Part shown: in pieces, positions 1 through 7,041 of the stretch | Layout of the letters: each line of letters begins with the position of its first letter | Position numbering within the stretch: the first letter of the stretch is position 1 | Assembly: GCA_021796015.1 (NCBI GenBank) | Contig: JAJYOT010000047.1 | Span: 1 to 14,666 of the forward strand | Reading direction: 5' to 3' | DNA: 14,666 bases | DNA from: a bacterium | GTDB taxonomy: Bacteria > Elusimicrobiota > Elusimicrobia > UBA1565 > UBA9628 | Made by a program: the position numbers and the translations under genes | Notes under the pieces: model-generated | Databases searched by the model: none | What the model was told of the DNA's origin: nothing | The model's input: the letters and a program-made list of their open reading frames with translations, nothing else

Positions 1-81
1 GGCGATCGGCTTGGCGATGTTGTTGAGAGGCTGTTGCTGTTGAGGATGACAGATAAGTCTAATCGCGAAATGAATAATTAA
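1..81 (+). CDS. Possible 3' end of an upstream gene (partial)
   Basis: The first 26 codons in frame 1 are open and end at a TAA at 79-81, with a charged tail (…RMTDKSNREMNN). The next gene starts 29 bases later behind its own ribosome binding site, so this would be a normal gene-to-gene spacing. Frame 2 is a rival: it ends at a TGA at 41-43 with a tail of three cysteines (…LLRGCCC). The stretch is too short to choose firmly, and no family can be named. Confidence 0.3.
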   Translation, partial: GDRLGDVVERLLLLRMTDKSNREMNN

Positions 82-110
82 AAAATAAAAATGCAGGAGG
101 AAAAATCAAA

Positions 111-524
111 ATGGCGATCTTTTCAAAAGCGATCAAAAATAGGAACTCAGAGACAACAGATGATCGGGAGGCATCCTTGAAGCCTCGGCACAGGAACTCC
201 AAATCTCAAGATGGCGCGGATGCTCTTAAATCGGAAAGGCAAGAAGTCCGAATCGCATATCCAAAGGAAGGAGAAATAATTTCCGGTCCGCGCTACGCCT
301 TCCAAATTGGAACCATTCCGCAAGCCATTTCAGTTGAAATTTCGATAGACGGCGGGGAATGGAAGCCCTGCCGTGAATCCCTGGGCTTATGGTGGCATGA
401 TTGGGAGAATTTTAATGGCGGAGCCCACGAAGCGCAAGCCAGAATCCATAAGGATGGCCCCGCTATCGTATTTTCAGAGGTCAGGCGTTTTATCGCGGCC
501 AAGGAGGCTCCTACCCGCCAATGA
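111..524 (+). CDS. Small protein with an Ig-like domain, function unknown
   Basis: A 137-residue protein with no signal peptide and no membrane segment. Residues 1 to about 45 are polar and probably disordered. Residues about 46-130 form one compact domain with an Ig-like, beta-rich pattern: it opens with [15 protein letters not shown], continues with [13 protein letters not shown], and has the aromatic cluster GLWWHDW. The start is supported by an AGGAGG at about 96-101. Its stop overlaps the lpxD start by 4 nt (ATGA), so the two are probably cotranslated. That does not by itself give it a role in lipid A synthesis. I recognise the fold type but not a named family. Confidence 0.75.
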   Translation: MAIFSKAIKNRNSETTDDREASLKPRHRNSKSQDGADALKSERQEVRIAYPKEGEIISGPRYAFQIGTIPQAISVEISIDGGEWKPCRESLGLWWHDWENFNGGAHEAQARIHKDGPAIVFSEVRRFIAAKEAPTRQ

Positions 525-1567
525 ATAGAAATTCGTTTAAGATCAATCGAACGACGGCGGAGATCGCTCAATTGGTGGGCGGACGTTTAGAAGGAGACCC
601 CTCCCTGATCATCAAGGGTTTGGGCACGCTGGATGATGCCGGACCAGAGGATATTTCCTTCTTGGGAAACCCCAAGTATCTTCGGGCGGCCGCTGATTCA
701 AAGGCGGCCTGTCTTCTCCTCCCGTCAAAAGGCCCTTATCCATCCCGCTTGGCCCCGTGCCGGATTTACGTTGAGGACCCTCAATACGCCTTCGCCAAAA
801 TTCTTTTGGAAATTGAATCCAGAATTCCCCAGTCTCCGGCTTTGATCGATGAACGGGCGATTATCCATCCCGAGGCTCGCATTGATCCTCATGTTTCGGT
901 TGGCGCGTTTTCAATGGTTGAGCGCGGAGCAAGCATCGGCGAATATTCCACGATATTTCCTCAATGTTACGTTGGCTCCCATGCAAACATTGGCCGCCAT
1001 TGCCGAATCTATCCCCATGTCGTGATCCGAGAGAACTGCGTCATTGGAGACGGAACGATTATCCACCCCGGCGCCGTGATCGGAGCGGACGGCTTCGGAT
1101 TTTCAACCGATAAAAAAACAGGCCGCCATAGGAAAATTCCCCAGATTGGCAACGTGGTCATAGAGGAGGACGTCGAGATCGGGGCCAACACGACGATTGA
1201 CAGAGCGACCATCGGCTCAACGATCATCGGAGCGGGAACGAAAATAGACAATCTGGTCCAGATTGCCCACAACACGCGGGTGGGCAGGAATTGCATTATC
1301 GTCAGCCAGGTTGGAATTTCCGGCTCCGTTCGCATCGGCGACCGCGTCATTCTGGCGGGGCAAGCCGGCGTGGCGGGGCATCTTAAAATCGGGGAAGATG
1401 CGATCATTATGGCGCAAAGCGGAATCATGGGCGACGTCGAAAAAGGCTCCGTTTTATTCGGTTCTCCCGCCAGGCCGCGAAGGGAGGCCTTGAGGCTTCA
1501 AGCTCTCTACTCTCGCCTGCCCGAGCTTTTCTCGCAAAGACGCGAGCGATCGCAACTCCCCTCTTGA
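521..1567 (+). CDS. lpxD: UDP-3-O-acylglucosamine N-acyltransferase LpxD
   Basis: LpxD transfers a hydroxyacyl chain from acyl carrier protein to the 2-amino group of UDP-3-O-acylglucosamine, the third step of lipid A synthesis, in the cytoplasm. The 348-residue length is normal. Residues about 10-100 are the uridine-binding N-terminal domain (…[17 protein letters not shown]). Residues about 112-320 are a left-handed beta-helix of hexapeptide repeats. The catalytic histidine is in [12 protein letters not shown] (His250), and the family signature GADGFGF is at 188-194. The C-terminus is a short helix. The start is the ATG overlapping the previous stop, with AGGAGG about 12 bases upstream. Its presence argues for a diderm, lipid-A-making host. 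It looks complete and ordinary. Confidence 0.97.
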   Translation: MNRNSFKINRTTAEIAQLVGGRLEGDPSLIIKGLGTLDDAGPEDISFLGNPKYLRAAADSKAACLLLPSKGPYPSRLAPCRIYVEDPQYAFAKILLEIESRIPQSPALIDERAIIHPEARIDPHVSVGAFSMVERGASIGEYSTIFPQCYVGSHANIGRHCRIYPHVVIRENCVIGDGTIIHPGAVIGADGFGFSTDKKTGRHRKIPQIGNVVIEEDVEIGANTTIDRATIGSTIIGAGTKIDNLVQIAHNTRVGRNCIIVSQVGISGSVRIGDRVILAGQAGVAGHLKIGEDAIIMAQSGIMGDVEKGSVLFGSPARPRREALRLQALYSRLPELFSQRRERSQLPS

Positions 1568-1615
1568 CTCGATACCATGGTAGAGGGTTTATACTATAGC
1601 GAGAGGTGAAAATCC

Positions 1616-1744
1616 ATGACTAAAGAAACGCCGGAAGAAAAAACCGAGAAGGCCGTTTGCCCCTGTTGCCGATGCGAACAGGAATCCTGCCTGTGCGACA
1701 AGAACTGTTCCTGCGGGTGCGGAGGCTCGGAAAAACCCGTTTGA
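1616..1744 (+). CDS. 42-residue Cys-rich metallothionein-like peptide
   Basis: This short frame encodes 42 residues with nine cysteines in the last 28: C15, C17, C18, C20, C25, C27, C31, C33 and C35, arranged as CPCC, C, CLC and CSCGCGG. The first 13 residues are charged and Cys-free. There is no signal peptide, so it would be cytoplasmic. An AGAGGTGA ribosome binding site sits about 7 bases before the ATG. The dense CxC/CC spacing is what small metal-thiolate peptides look like, and a role in holding soft metals (Cu, Zn, Cd, As) fits the rest of the window. I do not recognise it as a classical SmtA-type metallothionein, and function is inferred only from composition and context. Confidence 0.65.
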   Translation: MTKETPEEKTEKAVCPCCRCEQESCLCDKNCSCGCGGSEKPV

Positions 1745-1746
1745 GT

Positions 1747-1824
1747 ATGAAAGATTGGATTTTGATCGTGGCCTCGGCGGCGCTCGCCGCTCTTTGCTGT
1801 CTGGGGCATCTGTTTAAACCTTAA
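1747..1824 (+). CDS. 25-residue single-helix membrane peptide
   Basis: The frame starts two bases after the stop of the Cys-rich peptide (TGAGTATG) and would be read by coupling, since no clear ribosome binding site is present. The product, starting MKDWILIVAS and ending GHLFKP, is essentially one hydrophobic helix. It carries a Cys pair (CC at 17-18) and a histidine near the end. A similar helix-plus-HLF ending appears in the 43-residue peptide at 10989. Whether it is translated is uncertain. Confidence 0.4.
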   Translation: MKDWILIVASAALAALCCLGHLFKP

Positions 1825-1835
1825 GGAGATTAATT

Positions 1836-1931
1836 ATGGGGAAAAAAATCATTATCGCTATCGTTGCTCTTGCCGCCGGAGCCGGCCTCTGGATGGCTCT
1901 TAAATGTTCCGGCGTGTGCCCAATGCATTGA
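1836..1931 (+). CDS. 31-residue single-helix membrane peptide with a C-terminal CSGVCPMH motif
   Basis: It has a good ribosome binding site (AAGGAGAT) 7 bases before the ATG. The 31 residues are a Lys-rich start (MGKK), one transmembrane helix (about 5-22) and a tail, KCSGVCPMH, with two Cys, one Met and one His. The positive-inside rule would put the tail outside the cytoplasm. The tail has the ligand set expected for Cu(I) or another soft metal. It lies 11 bases after the previous small frame, so the three small frames from 1616 could form one transcript. The family is not recognised. Confidence 0.55.
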   Translation: MGKKIIIAIVALAAGAGLWMALKCSGVCPMH

Positions 1932-1953
1932 GGAGCGGCAGAACCATAGAGAC

Positions 1954-2418
1954 ATGCCGCGAAACGCAAAGATATTTTTATTTTTCGCGGCGGCGCTTTT
2001 CTTTGTGGCCTATCAGGCCCATGCCGAATGGAAAAGCGAAATGGATTTAAAGGATTTTTCATTCTCAACGATTGGCATGCAGGATTTCAATCATGGCCAT
2101 TGGCTGTCCGGAGTTTCAAAAACAATCTGGGAACTTGATCGCTGTTTGGGTAAAAATTGCCAGCCCCTCTTGACCGCGACGCCTTTTGAGGCATGGGATT
2201 TTGAAAGCGAGAAAACGGCTTTCGGCGTGGCTATCGGGCTCCAGATCCTTCCGCTGATCGGCGACTCCGCCGGCGAAATGTTTCCTTCTTGGTCCGAGGC
2301 GATAGAAAAGATTCAACGGCGGGGAAGCCTTCAATTCGCCGTTTGCCCATCGCAATACTCTTACGACCGCCTCCAAAACATGGCCTACGGATTCATCGCT
2401 GGAATCAAAATTTTGTGA
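1954..2418 (+). CDS. Exported protein of unknown function
   Basis: A 154-residue protein with a clear signal peptide: MPRNAKIF, a hydrophobic core, then a probable cut after AHA at 22-24. I start it at 1954 because this ATG gives the signal peptide directly. The frame stays open further upstream, but that part overlaps the preceding small peptide. The mature part has three Cys (in DRCLGKNCQP and FAVCPSQ) and alternates aromatic and glycine-rich stretches (FGVAIGLQILP, and YGFIAGIKIL at the very end). A hydrophobic C-terminal strand like this can occur in small outer-membrane or periplasmic proteins. No family is recognised. It precedes the bufferin cluster but is separated from it by a probable promoter. 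Confidence 0.7.
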   Translation: MPRNAKIFLFFAAALFFVAYQAHAEWKSEMDLKDFSFSTIGMQDFNHGHWLSGVSKTIWELDRCLGKNCQPLLTATPFEAWDFESEKTAFGVAIGLQILPLIGDSAGEMFPSWSEAIEKIQRRGSLQFAVCPSQYSYDRLQNMAYGFIAGIKIL

Positions 2419-2456
2419 TGAATATCTCAGAGAAACCGACAATTAACGCGGAAACT

Positions 2457-2484
2457 GTAACATTTGAGAATCAGAACAGACTTA
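2457..2484 (+). promoter_or_regulatory. ECF-type promoter, copy A (before bufABC)
   Basis: GTAAC at 2457-2461 (inside TGTAACATTT at 2456-2465) is followed after exactly 17 bases by GACTTA at 2479-2484. The same two blocks with the same spacing occur at 5997 and 10917, each before an operon. The GTAAC -35 core resembles the GTAAC-type -35 known for Caulobacter SigF, which drives bufferin operons. Transcription would begin near 2491, leaving a leader of about 55 bases with AAAGGAGG before bufA. Confidence 0.75.
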
Positions 2485-2545
2485 TCTTAAGCTGGACGTC
2501 TTGGGCTTAGCTTAAAATCCTAAAATAAAAAATAAAGGAGGATCA

Positions 2546-2848
2546 ATGGACAAGAAAAAGAACAAAGCGTTGTTAAGCGCCGCGGTCGCGGGGCTGATGG
2601 GAGCGGCGTTGATGGCGGTTCCGGCGGCGGCAAAAAAAGCGCCGAAGCTGGTTCACTGCTACGGCGTCAACAAATGCAAGGGGCACGCAAGCTGCATGGG
2701 CAAGGGACATATGTGCGCCGGCAAAAACAGCTGCAAGGGGCAGGGGTGGCTCGCCATGCCCGCGAAATCCTGCGAGAACATAGAAGGCGGCTCGCTTAAA
2801 CCCGTCAAAAAAATGAGCATGCCGATGAAAAAGATGAGCGGACAATAG
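2546..2848 (+). CDS. bufA: Bufferin-type RiPP metallophore precursor (DUF2282)
   Basis: A 100-residue exported precursor. Residues 1-29 are a signal peptide (Lys-rich start, hydrophobic core, AAA before KK). The core has six cysteines at 38, 44, 50, 57, 63 and 76. It shows the DUF2282 signatures CYGVNKCKG and CAGKNSCKGQGW. Bufferins are known from Caulobacter as ribosomal peptides in which MNIO enzymes turn some cysteines into 5-thiooxazoles; the modified peptide is exported and binds copper. The adjacent bufB and bufC support this assignment. The last 13 residues are Met- and Lys-rich (MSMPMKKM), which could add copper ligands and looks unusual. AAAGGAGG stands 7 bases before the ATG. Which cysteines are modified cannot be read from the DNA. 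Confidence 0.88.
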   Translation: MDKKKNKALLSAAVAGLMGAALMAVPAAAKKAPKLVHCYGVNKCKGHASCMGKGHMCAGKNSCKGQGWLAMPAKSCENIEGGSLKPVKKMSMPMKKMSGQ

Positions 2849-2853
2849 ACCTA

Positions 2854-3753
2854 ATGAATCAGGATAGGATCAAAACCAAAGCCCAGGCATTCCGCGATAA
2901 AAAAATCGTTTGCGGCGTCGGAGTCGGCCTGCGCTCGGTTCATTACGATCATGTCCTGTCCCGACGCCCCGCCGTCCCTTGGTTTGAGGTGATTTCCGAA
3001 AACTATATGGGACTGCGGGGCGATCAAGGAGGAAGGCCGCTGGAAATTCTGGAAGAAGCGCGGCGAAATTATCCCATCGTTCTTCACGGGGTTTCGCTCA
3101 ACATCGGTTCGGCCGACCCGCTTGATAAAAATTATTTAACCGCCTTAAAACGCCTGGCCGACCGCATCGACTCTCCCCATGTCACCGATCATCTTTGTTG
3201 GACCGGAGTTAAGGGCCAAAACCTCCACGATCTATTGCCCTTGCCGTATACGGCGGAAGGCTTGAATTTAATTTCTTCTCGCGCCGCCCAGATTCAAGAT
3301 ATTTTAGGACGGCCCTTCGCCTTGGAAAACCCGTCCACCTATCTGGCGTTTCGCCATTCCCAGATGCCGGAATGGGAGTTTTTAGCCGAGGCCGCTCGCC
3401 AAGCCGGCTGCGGCATTCTTTTAGACATTAACAATGTTTATGTCAGCGCGAAAAACCACGGCTTTGATCCCGTTGAATACCTGAGAAATATTCCCGCTGA
3501 CAGTGTCATCCAAATGCATCTGGCTGGTTATTCTCATTGCGGCAATCTTTTGATTGACACCCACGATCATCCGGTGTCGGATCCCGTCTGGGAACTCTAC
3601 GGCGAGGCCGTGCGCCTGTTTGGCGATGTCCCGACATTAATTGAGTGGGACGACAAAATTCCGTCGTTTGGCGTCCTTGAAAAAGAGGCCGCGCGCGCCG
3701 AAAAAATAAGGAGGAAAATTCTTGGCAAGCGAGATTGCGCCGCCCTTGTCTAA
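2854..3753 (+). CDS. bufB: BufB, DUF692/MNIO multinuclear iron oxidative enzyme
   Basis: A 299-residue DUF692 protein, the usual length for the family. MNIO enzymes are TIM-barrel proteins with two or three iron ions that rearrange cysteines in ribosomal peptides (MbnB, TglH and BufB are examples). Conserved metal-site segments are visible in order: GVGLRSVHYDHVL (23-35), FEVISENYM (44-52), LHGVSLNIGS (78-87), HVTDHLCW (109-116), ALENPSTYL (156-164), LLDINNVYVS (189-198), QMHLAGYSHCG with DTHDHPV (220-241), and LIEWDDKIPS (262-271). It starts 5 bases after the bufA stop with no strong ribosome binding site, so it is probably coupled to bufA. The partner bufC overlaps its end by 32 bases. Its predicted substrate is the bufA product. 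Confidence 0.95.
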   Translation: MNQDRIKTKAQAFRDKKIVCGVGVGLRSVHYDHVLSRRPAVPWFEVISENYMGLRGDQGGRPLEILEEARRNYPIVLHGVSLNIGSADPLDKNYLTALKRLADRIDSPHVTDHLCWTGVKGQNLHDLLPLPYTAEGLNLISSRAAQIQDILGRPFALENPSTYLAFRHSQMPEWEFLAEAARQAGCGILLDINNVYVSAKNHGFDPVEYLRNIPADSVIQMHLAGYSHCGNLLIDTHDHPVSDPVWELYGEAVRLFGDVPTLIEWDDKIPSFGVLEKEAARAEKIRRKILGKRDCAALV

Positions 3754-4555
3754 ACTCCAGGAAAGCCTGCAAAAGATTCTAACCGACTCTGGAGGCGTCA
3801 ACAACGCTTTGTCTAATCCATCGGTTCAATTTCTGCCTCATTTTCTCGCTGAAACCTCCGCGGTTTCGGCGCGGGAACGCCTCGGCGTTTATTGCGACGC
3901 TTATTTCCTGCGCATACTCGAATCATTGGGTTCTGACTTCCCAACGCTTAAAGAGTTCTTAGGCGATAAAAATTTTCGCTATCTGATCGCGGATTATCTC
4001 AAGGACCACCCCTCCCGCTTTAAAAATATTTCCCTTATCGGCGAGCGCTTGCCGAAATTTATATCCCGGCATCCTCTCAATAGAAAGTTTAGCTTCCTCG
4101 CCGATTTATCCCGATTGGAATGGGAAGTTCTCTCGTGCCTTTATCGCGACAGGCTTTCCCCCTTAAACCTAGAGTCGCTGCGCCAAATTCCGGAAAAATC
4201 CTGGCCGAAGGCGAGATTTATTTTTGACCCCAGCGTCCGATTTATTGAACTCGATTGGGATGTCGATCGTCTGTGGAATGAACGAATGCTGGCGAGAACC
4301 AAAAAGAGAAACCTCAAAATTAAAAAAAGCGAGCGTTCTCTTTTGATTGTCCGCGATCATCAATGGGTCCAGGTTCGGGCTCTTGGGCTTGAGGAATCTA
4401 CGGCCCTCAAAATACTCCGCGGCGGCGCTTCTTTAGGAAATCTCTGCGATTTCCTCGAGAATTCCCGCAAGTTCCAGGTCAAGCCCGGCGCTATCCAAGT
4501 CTGGATTCACGATTGGATTTCCTCGGGAGTTCTAAATCGGTTAGTTTTTCCATAG
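3722..4555 (+). CDS. bufC: BufC, DUF2063 partner of the MNIO enzyme
   Basis: A 277-residue protein with a TTG start. AGGAGG at 3710-3715 lies 6 bases before the TTG and fixes the start, inside the end of bufB. Residues about 8-130 are the helical DUF2063 (BufC/HvfC-type N-terminal) domain, with RERLGVYCDAYFLRILESLG at 51-70 and DYLKDHPSRF at about 91-100. The last ~70 residues look like a winged, PqqD/RRE-like domain (LGLEESTALKILRGGASLGNL). In known MNIO systems this partner binds the precursor and presents it to the enzyme. A stretch of 25 codons (residues 53-77) is repeated at 14138-14215. The next gene converges on it from the minus strand. Confidence 0.9.
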   Translation: MASEIAPPLSKLQESLQKILTDSGGVNNALSNPSVQFLPHFLAETSAVSARERLGVYCDAYFLRILESLGSDFPTLKEFLGDKNFRYLIADYLKDHPSRFKNISLIGERLPKFISRHPLNRKFSFLADLSRLEWEVLSCLYRDRLSPLNLESLRQIPEKSWPKARFIFDPSVRFIELDWDVDRLWNERMLARTKKRNLKIKKSERSLLIVRDHQWVQVRALGLEESTALKILRGGASLGNLCDFLENSRKFQVKPGAIQVWIHDWISSGVLNRLVFP

Positions 4556-4655
4556 TCTCAACCCCTGCGCATGGACTTCACCGCCAATTTCCCGCCCCAA
4601 TGCGCCAGAAACCATGGATGGATCAAGCGGAAAATTTTGCCGCGAAATGAGTAGT

Positions 4656-5159
4656 TCACAAAACCGACGCTTTCACGGCTTCCAGGAATTTTTCGTCGCT
4701 GACGGCGGAAAGGTGATGTTTGAAGGTAGCCCCGCCTTTTTTGTCCAAGATCAACACGTTGTACATGGGGCAGGCGCCGCCCGGATGAGCCAAGCCCAAG
4801 GTTTTTCCCAGCCAGTCCGCAGGGTCTAAGAGCAAAGGAAAATCAAAACGATGATCCCTCAAAACCCGCTCCGGAGCGCTTTGGTCCGCGCCCAAGGTTG
4901 AAATCGCCAACACCTCGAGATGTTCGCGGTTCGATTGATAAATATCCTGCAAAAAACCGATCCTTTCCTGACAAGTAGAACACAGATTGGTAAACCATAA
5001 GACGACGGATTTCTGAAGAAAATAGGAGGACAAGGTGTAAGGCCGCCCTTTTAAGTCGCGCAAGGTAAAGTCTGGAATGGCCTCTCCAAGTTTGACGCCT
5101 TGATAGGGATGAAGCAAAAACCTCGCGCGAATAAACGTTTTCCAAAAAAGTTTTTTCAT
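4656..5159 (-). CDS. Redoxin (AhpC/TSA-like thioredoxin-fold protein)
   Basis: A 167-residue thioredoxin-fold protein of the AhpC/TSA–Redoxin type. Features in order: a basic N-terminus without a clear signal peptide, GEAIPDFTLRDLKGRPYTL (25-43), the active site VLWFTNLCSTCQER with a CxxC pair (C60 and C63), then DFPLLLDP and LGLAHPGGACPMYNVLILD with a third cysteine (C130). The CxxC suggests a thiol-disulfide reductase or peroxiredoxin-like activity. Its ATG overlaps the stop of the anti-sigma gene (ATGA), so it is the third gene of the sigma operon. In that place it may act on the redox state of the zinc-binding anti-sigma factor; this is inference. Confidence 0.85.
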   Translation of the reverse strand: MKKLFWKTFIRARFLLHPYQGVKLGEAIPDFTLRDLKGRPYTLSSYFLQKSVVLWFTNLCSTCQERIGFLQDIYQSNREHLEVLAISTLGADQSAPERVLRDHRFDFPLLLDPADWLGKTLGLAHPGGACPMYNVLILDKKGGATFKHHLSAVSDEKFLEAVKASVL

Positions 5160-5407
5160 TTCGGTTTGAGATGTTCCAGAATACGGCGCTTGGCGGCTTT
5201 AACTACGCGCGGGTCAAGCTGGGGCCGCGCTATTTCTTCTACCGTTTTAGAAATCATCTCTAATTGCCGCGAAAAGCGCCGGCAATGCTCGCATAACATC
5301 AAATGCAGGCGCAAAAGCCCGCGCTGAAGCAAGGGCGCATTGAAAAGTTCTCCGACAAGAACTTTCTCGGACACCTCCCGACAAGACGGCATCAGGCGTT
5401 TAATCAT
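5156..5407 (-). CDS. Zinc-finger anti-sigma factor (ZAS/zf-HC2 type)
   Basis: An 83-residue soluble protein with the H-x3-C-x2-C motif of zinc-binding anti-sigma factors: H35, C39 and C42 in LHLMLCEHC. C9 (MPSCREVSEK) is a likely further ligand. There is no transmembrane segment, so it would hold the sigma factor in the cytoplasm. Its start overlaps the sigma-factor stop by 8 nt and its stop overlaps the redoxin start by 4 nt. Proteins of this class often sense oxidants or metals by loss of zinc or disulfide formation, which fits the metal genes around it. The exact signal cannot be told from the sequence. Confidence 0.8.
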   Translation of the reverse strand: MIKRLMPSCREVSEKVLVGELFNAPLLQRGLLRLHLMLCEHCRRFSRQLEMISKTVEEIARPQLDPRVVKAAKRRILEHLKPK

Positions 5408-5990
5408 GTTTCCCGCTTTCCCATTTCTTTTCCAGGCACTCCCGCAGCTTGATGCGGGCTCTGTAGAGAAGCACCCGTAAATTGGTATAGGAAACGCCCA
5501 AAATGTTACAGATATCCTCGGAGGACTCTCCCTCCGATTCCCGAAGGAAAAACGCCGTTTTTTGGCTTAAGGTCAAGCCCTCGGCGCATTGCGCGATCAA
5601 TTCCTTGATCTCTCCGGTCAAGACGCTTTCCTCGGGGCCCAAGGGAGGGCGAGACCACAGGCCGCTCTCGTTAAAACGCTTTTCAAAGTCATCTTGAATT
5701 TTGTCAAGGCTTTCCTCGCGATAGCTTTTTCGGCGGAAATCCGCAGCCTTATTATAAAGGATTCCGACAAGATAGGTCTTAATTTGGGATCGCCCTTCAA
5801 AGCGATCAAGCGCGCTTAAGAAGGCGGCGAAGGTTTCCTGTGCGAGTTCCTCGGCGTCGGCTTGGGAAAACCCCATGGCAAAACTCACGGCCAAAAGCGT
5901 CTGAGTATGGGAGTTGACCAATTCCGCCATCGCGCCGTCCCGGCCCTCCTTGAGAGCCCGGATATCGTCTTTAGAGATATCGGTTGGCAT
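5400..5990 (-). CDS. ECF-family RNA polymerase sigma factor
   Basis: A 196-residue sigma-70-family factor of ECF type. Region 2 runs over residues about 20-90 (AMAELVNSHTQ, then EELAQETFAAFLSALDRFEG and IKTYLVGILYNKAADFRRK). Region 4 is at about 138-186 (LTLSQKTAFFLRE, EDICNILGVSYTNLRVLLYRARIKL), the helix-turn-helix that reads the -35 element. The linker between them is rather long (about 91-130). The ATG at 5990 is used because the first helix needs residues 8-20; no ribosome binding site is seen before it. An anti-sigma gene follows directly. It is the obvious candidate to read the three GTAAC-N17-GACTYA elements. No such element points at its own gene, so it is probably not self-activated through that site. 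Confidence 0.93.
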   Translation of the reverse strand: MPTDISKDDIRALKEGRDGAMAELVNSHTQTLLAVSFAMGFSQADAEELAQETFAAFLSALDRFEGRSQIKTYLVGILYNKAADFRRKSYREESLDKIQDDFEKRFNESGLWSRPPLGPEESVLTGEIKELIAQCAEGLTLSQKTAFFLRESEGESSEDICNILGVSYTNLRVLLYRARIKLRECLEKKWESGKHD

Positions 5991-5996
5991 AGGGTT

Positions 5997-6024
5997 GTAA
6001 CATTTTACAAATTTGTCCGACTTA
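5997..6024 (+). promoter_or_regulatory. ECF-type promoter, copy B (before the PiT/arsenic operon)
   Basis: GTAAC at 5997-6001 (within TGTAACATTT) and GACTTA at 6019-6024 are 17 bases apart, as in copies A and C. The -35 half also lies in an inverted repeat, TTGTAA-CATT-TTACAA (5996-6011). The element lies in the 45-base gap between the sigma factor (reading left) and the transporter (reading right) and points right. A start site near 6031 would leave almost no leader before the ATG at 6036. Confidence 0.75.
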
Positions 6025-6035
6025 CTTGTGTGACC

Positions 6036-7022
6036 ATGGACTTGACCACGCTTCTAGGAATAACTGGCGCGGCAGCTCTCGCTTTCGTCAACGGCGCCAA
6101 CGATATATCAAAGTCCATCGCCACCTTGGTCGGAAGCGGTGAGTCAAGTTACAAGAGGGCCGTGATCCTTGTCGCCCTGAGTACTGCCGCGGGAGCGATC
6201 CTCGCTTCCGCCTGGGCCGTCAAGATGACTCTCCTTTTCACCAGAGGAATGCTGTCTCCGCGTATTAAAATCAACGAAATTTTCGCCTTAGCGGTTCTCG
6301 CCGGAGCCATTCTCTGGATTCTGATGGCGACGAAAATCGGACTTCCAGTCTCTACCACTCACGCCATCGTAGGCAGCGTCATTTTGACTGGCGTCTACGC
6401 CTTTGGCTTTCGCAACGTCTTCTGGTCAAGTCTAACGCGAAATGTGGTCCTGCCGCTCCTTGTTTCCCCCATCGCCGCTTTTGTCGCGGCCCGTTTGATC
6501 TTTCGGGGATTGTTTTGGCTCTGCCGCAAAAAATATTGTCTCAACTGTCACTGGGCGCATTGGATGAGCGCGATGTCAAGCGGCTTCGCGCGTGGGCTCA
6601 ACGATACTCCAAAAATCGCCGCCTTCGGGTTTATCTTCTACTATATCCTCGACCCTCAAACTCATATCGCGCCAAAGTGGTTTTTTCTGATTCTAGCCAC
6701 CGCAATGGCCTCGGGAGCAATCGCCATGGGTCTACAGGTGACGAAAACACTCGCCGAGAAGATTACACAAATGGACCATCTGGAAGGTTTTGCCGCCAAT
6801 CTCGCGACCTCCATGTTGGTCATCATAGGTGCAATCGCAGGTTGGCCTATGTCGACAACTCATGTCGCCAGCGGCGGCATCATGGGAATCGGCCTCCGCA
6901 ACGGAGAAAAGACCATCGATTGGAAAACGGTGGGCGAGATATTAGCGGCATGGGTCATTACATTGCCAGTCTCCGGGATGATGGGCATGGCGGCTTATTG
7001 GGCTTTTAAAAAATTAAAATAA
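6036..7022 (+). CDS. PiT-family inorganic phosphate/anion transporter
   Basis: A 328-residue multi-spanning inner-membrane protein of the PiT family (H+- or Na+-coupled phosphate or metal-phosphate uptake). Both PiT half-repeats are visible: FVNGANDISKSIATLVGSG (18-35) with PVSTTHAIVGS (104-114), and GFARGLNDTPKIAAFG (183-198) with PMSTTHVASGGI (271-282). The ATG at 6036 starts right at the first membrane helix; there is no ribosome binding site, and the promoter is so close that the mRNA may be nearly leaderless. The middle loop has a Cys/His cluster, LCRKKYCLNCHWAHW (C163, C168, C171, H172, H175), a possible metal site. It begins the arsenic-related operon. Arsenate uses phosphate carriers, but substrate and direction are not shown. 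Confidence 0.92.
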   Translation: MDLTTLLGITGAAALAFVNGANDISKSIATLVGSGESSYKRAVILVALSTAAGAILASAWAVKMTLLFTRGMLSPRIKINEIFALAVLAGAILWILMATKIGLPVSTTHAIVGSVILTGVYAFGFRNVFWSSLTRNVVLPLLVSPIAAFVAARLIFRGLFWLCRKKYCLNCHWAHWMSAMSSGFARGLNDTPKIAAFGFIFYYILDPQTHIAPKWFFLILATAMASGAIAMGLQVTKTLAEKITQMDHLEGFAANLATSMLVIIGAIAGWPMSTTHVASGGIMGIGLRNGEKTIDWKTVGEILAAWVITLPVSGMMGMAAYWAFKKLK

Positions 7023-7041
7023 GGAATACAGGAGAAAATAC

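Noticed and set aside
1564..1595. TTGACT … TATACT before the 42-residue peptide, like a housekeeping promoter.
   Set aside because: The boxes are 20 bases apart, too far for a good promoter; a weak one cannot be excluded.
4629..4645. GCGG-AAAATTTT-GCCGC palindrome between the convergent bufC and redoxin genes as a terminator.
   Set aside because: It has no loop and no following T run on either strand; no convincing terminator was found in this gap.
5497..5512. A fourth TGTAACATTT, on the minus strand inside the sigma-factor gene.
   Set aside because: It encodes ICNIL of region 4, and 17 bases after GTAAC there is TACCAA, not GACTYA, so it is not a promoter of this type.
5862..6035. Longer N-terminus for the transporter.
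   Set aside because: It would overlap the sigma-factor start on the other strand and the promoter; the ATG at 6036 begins at the first membrane helix.
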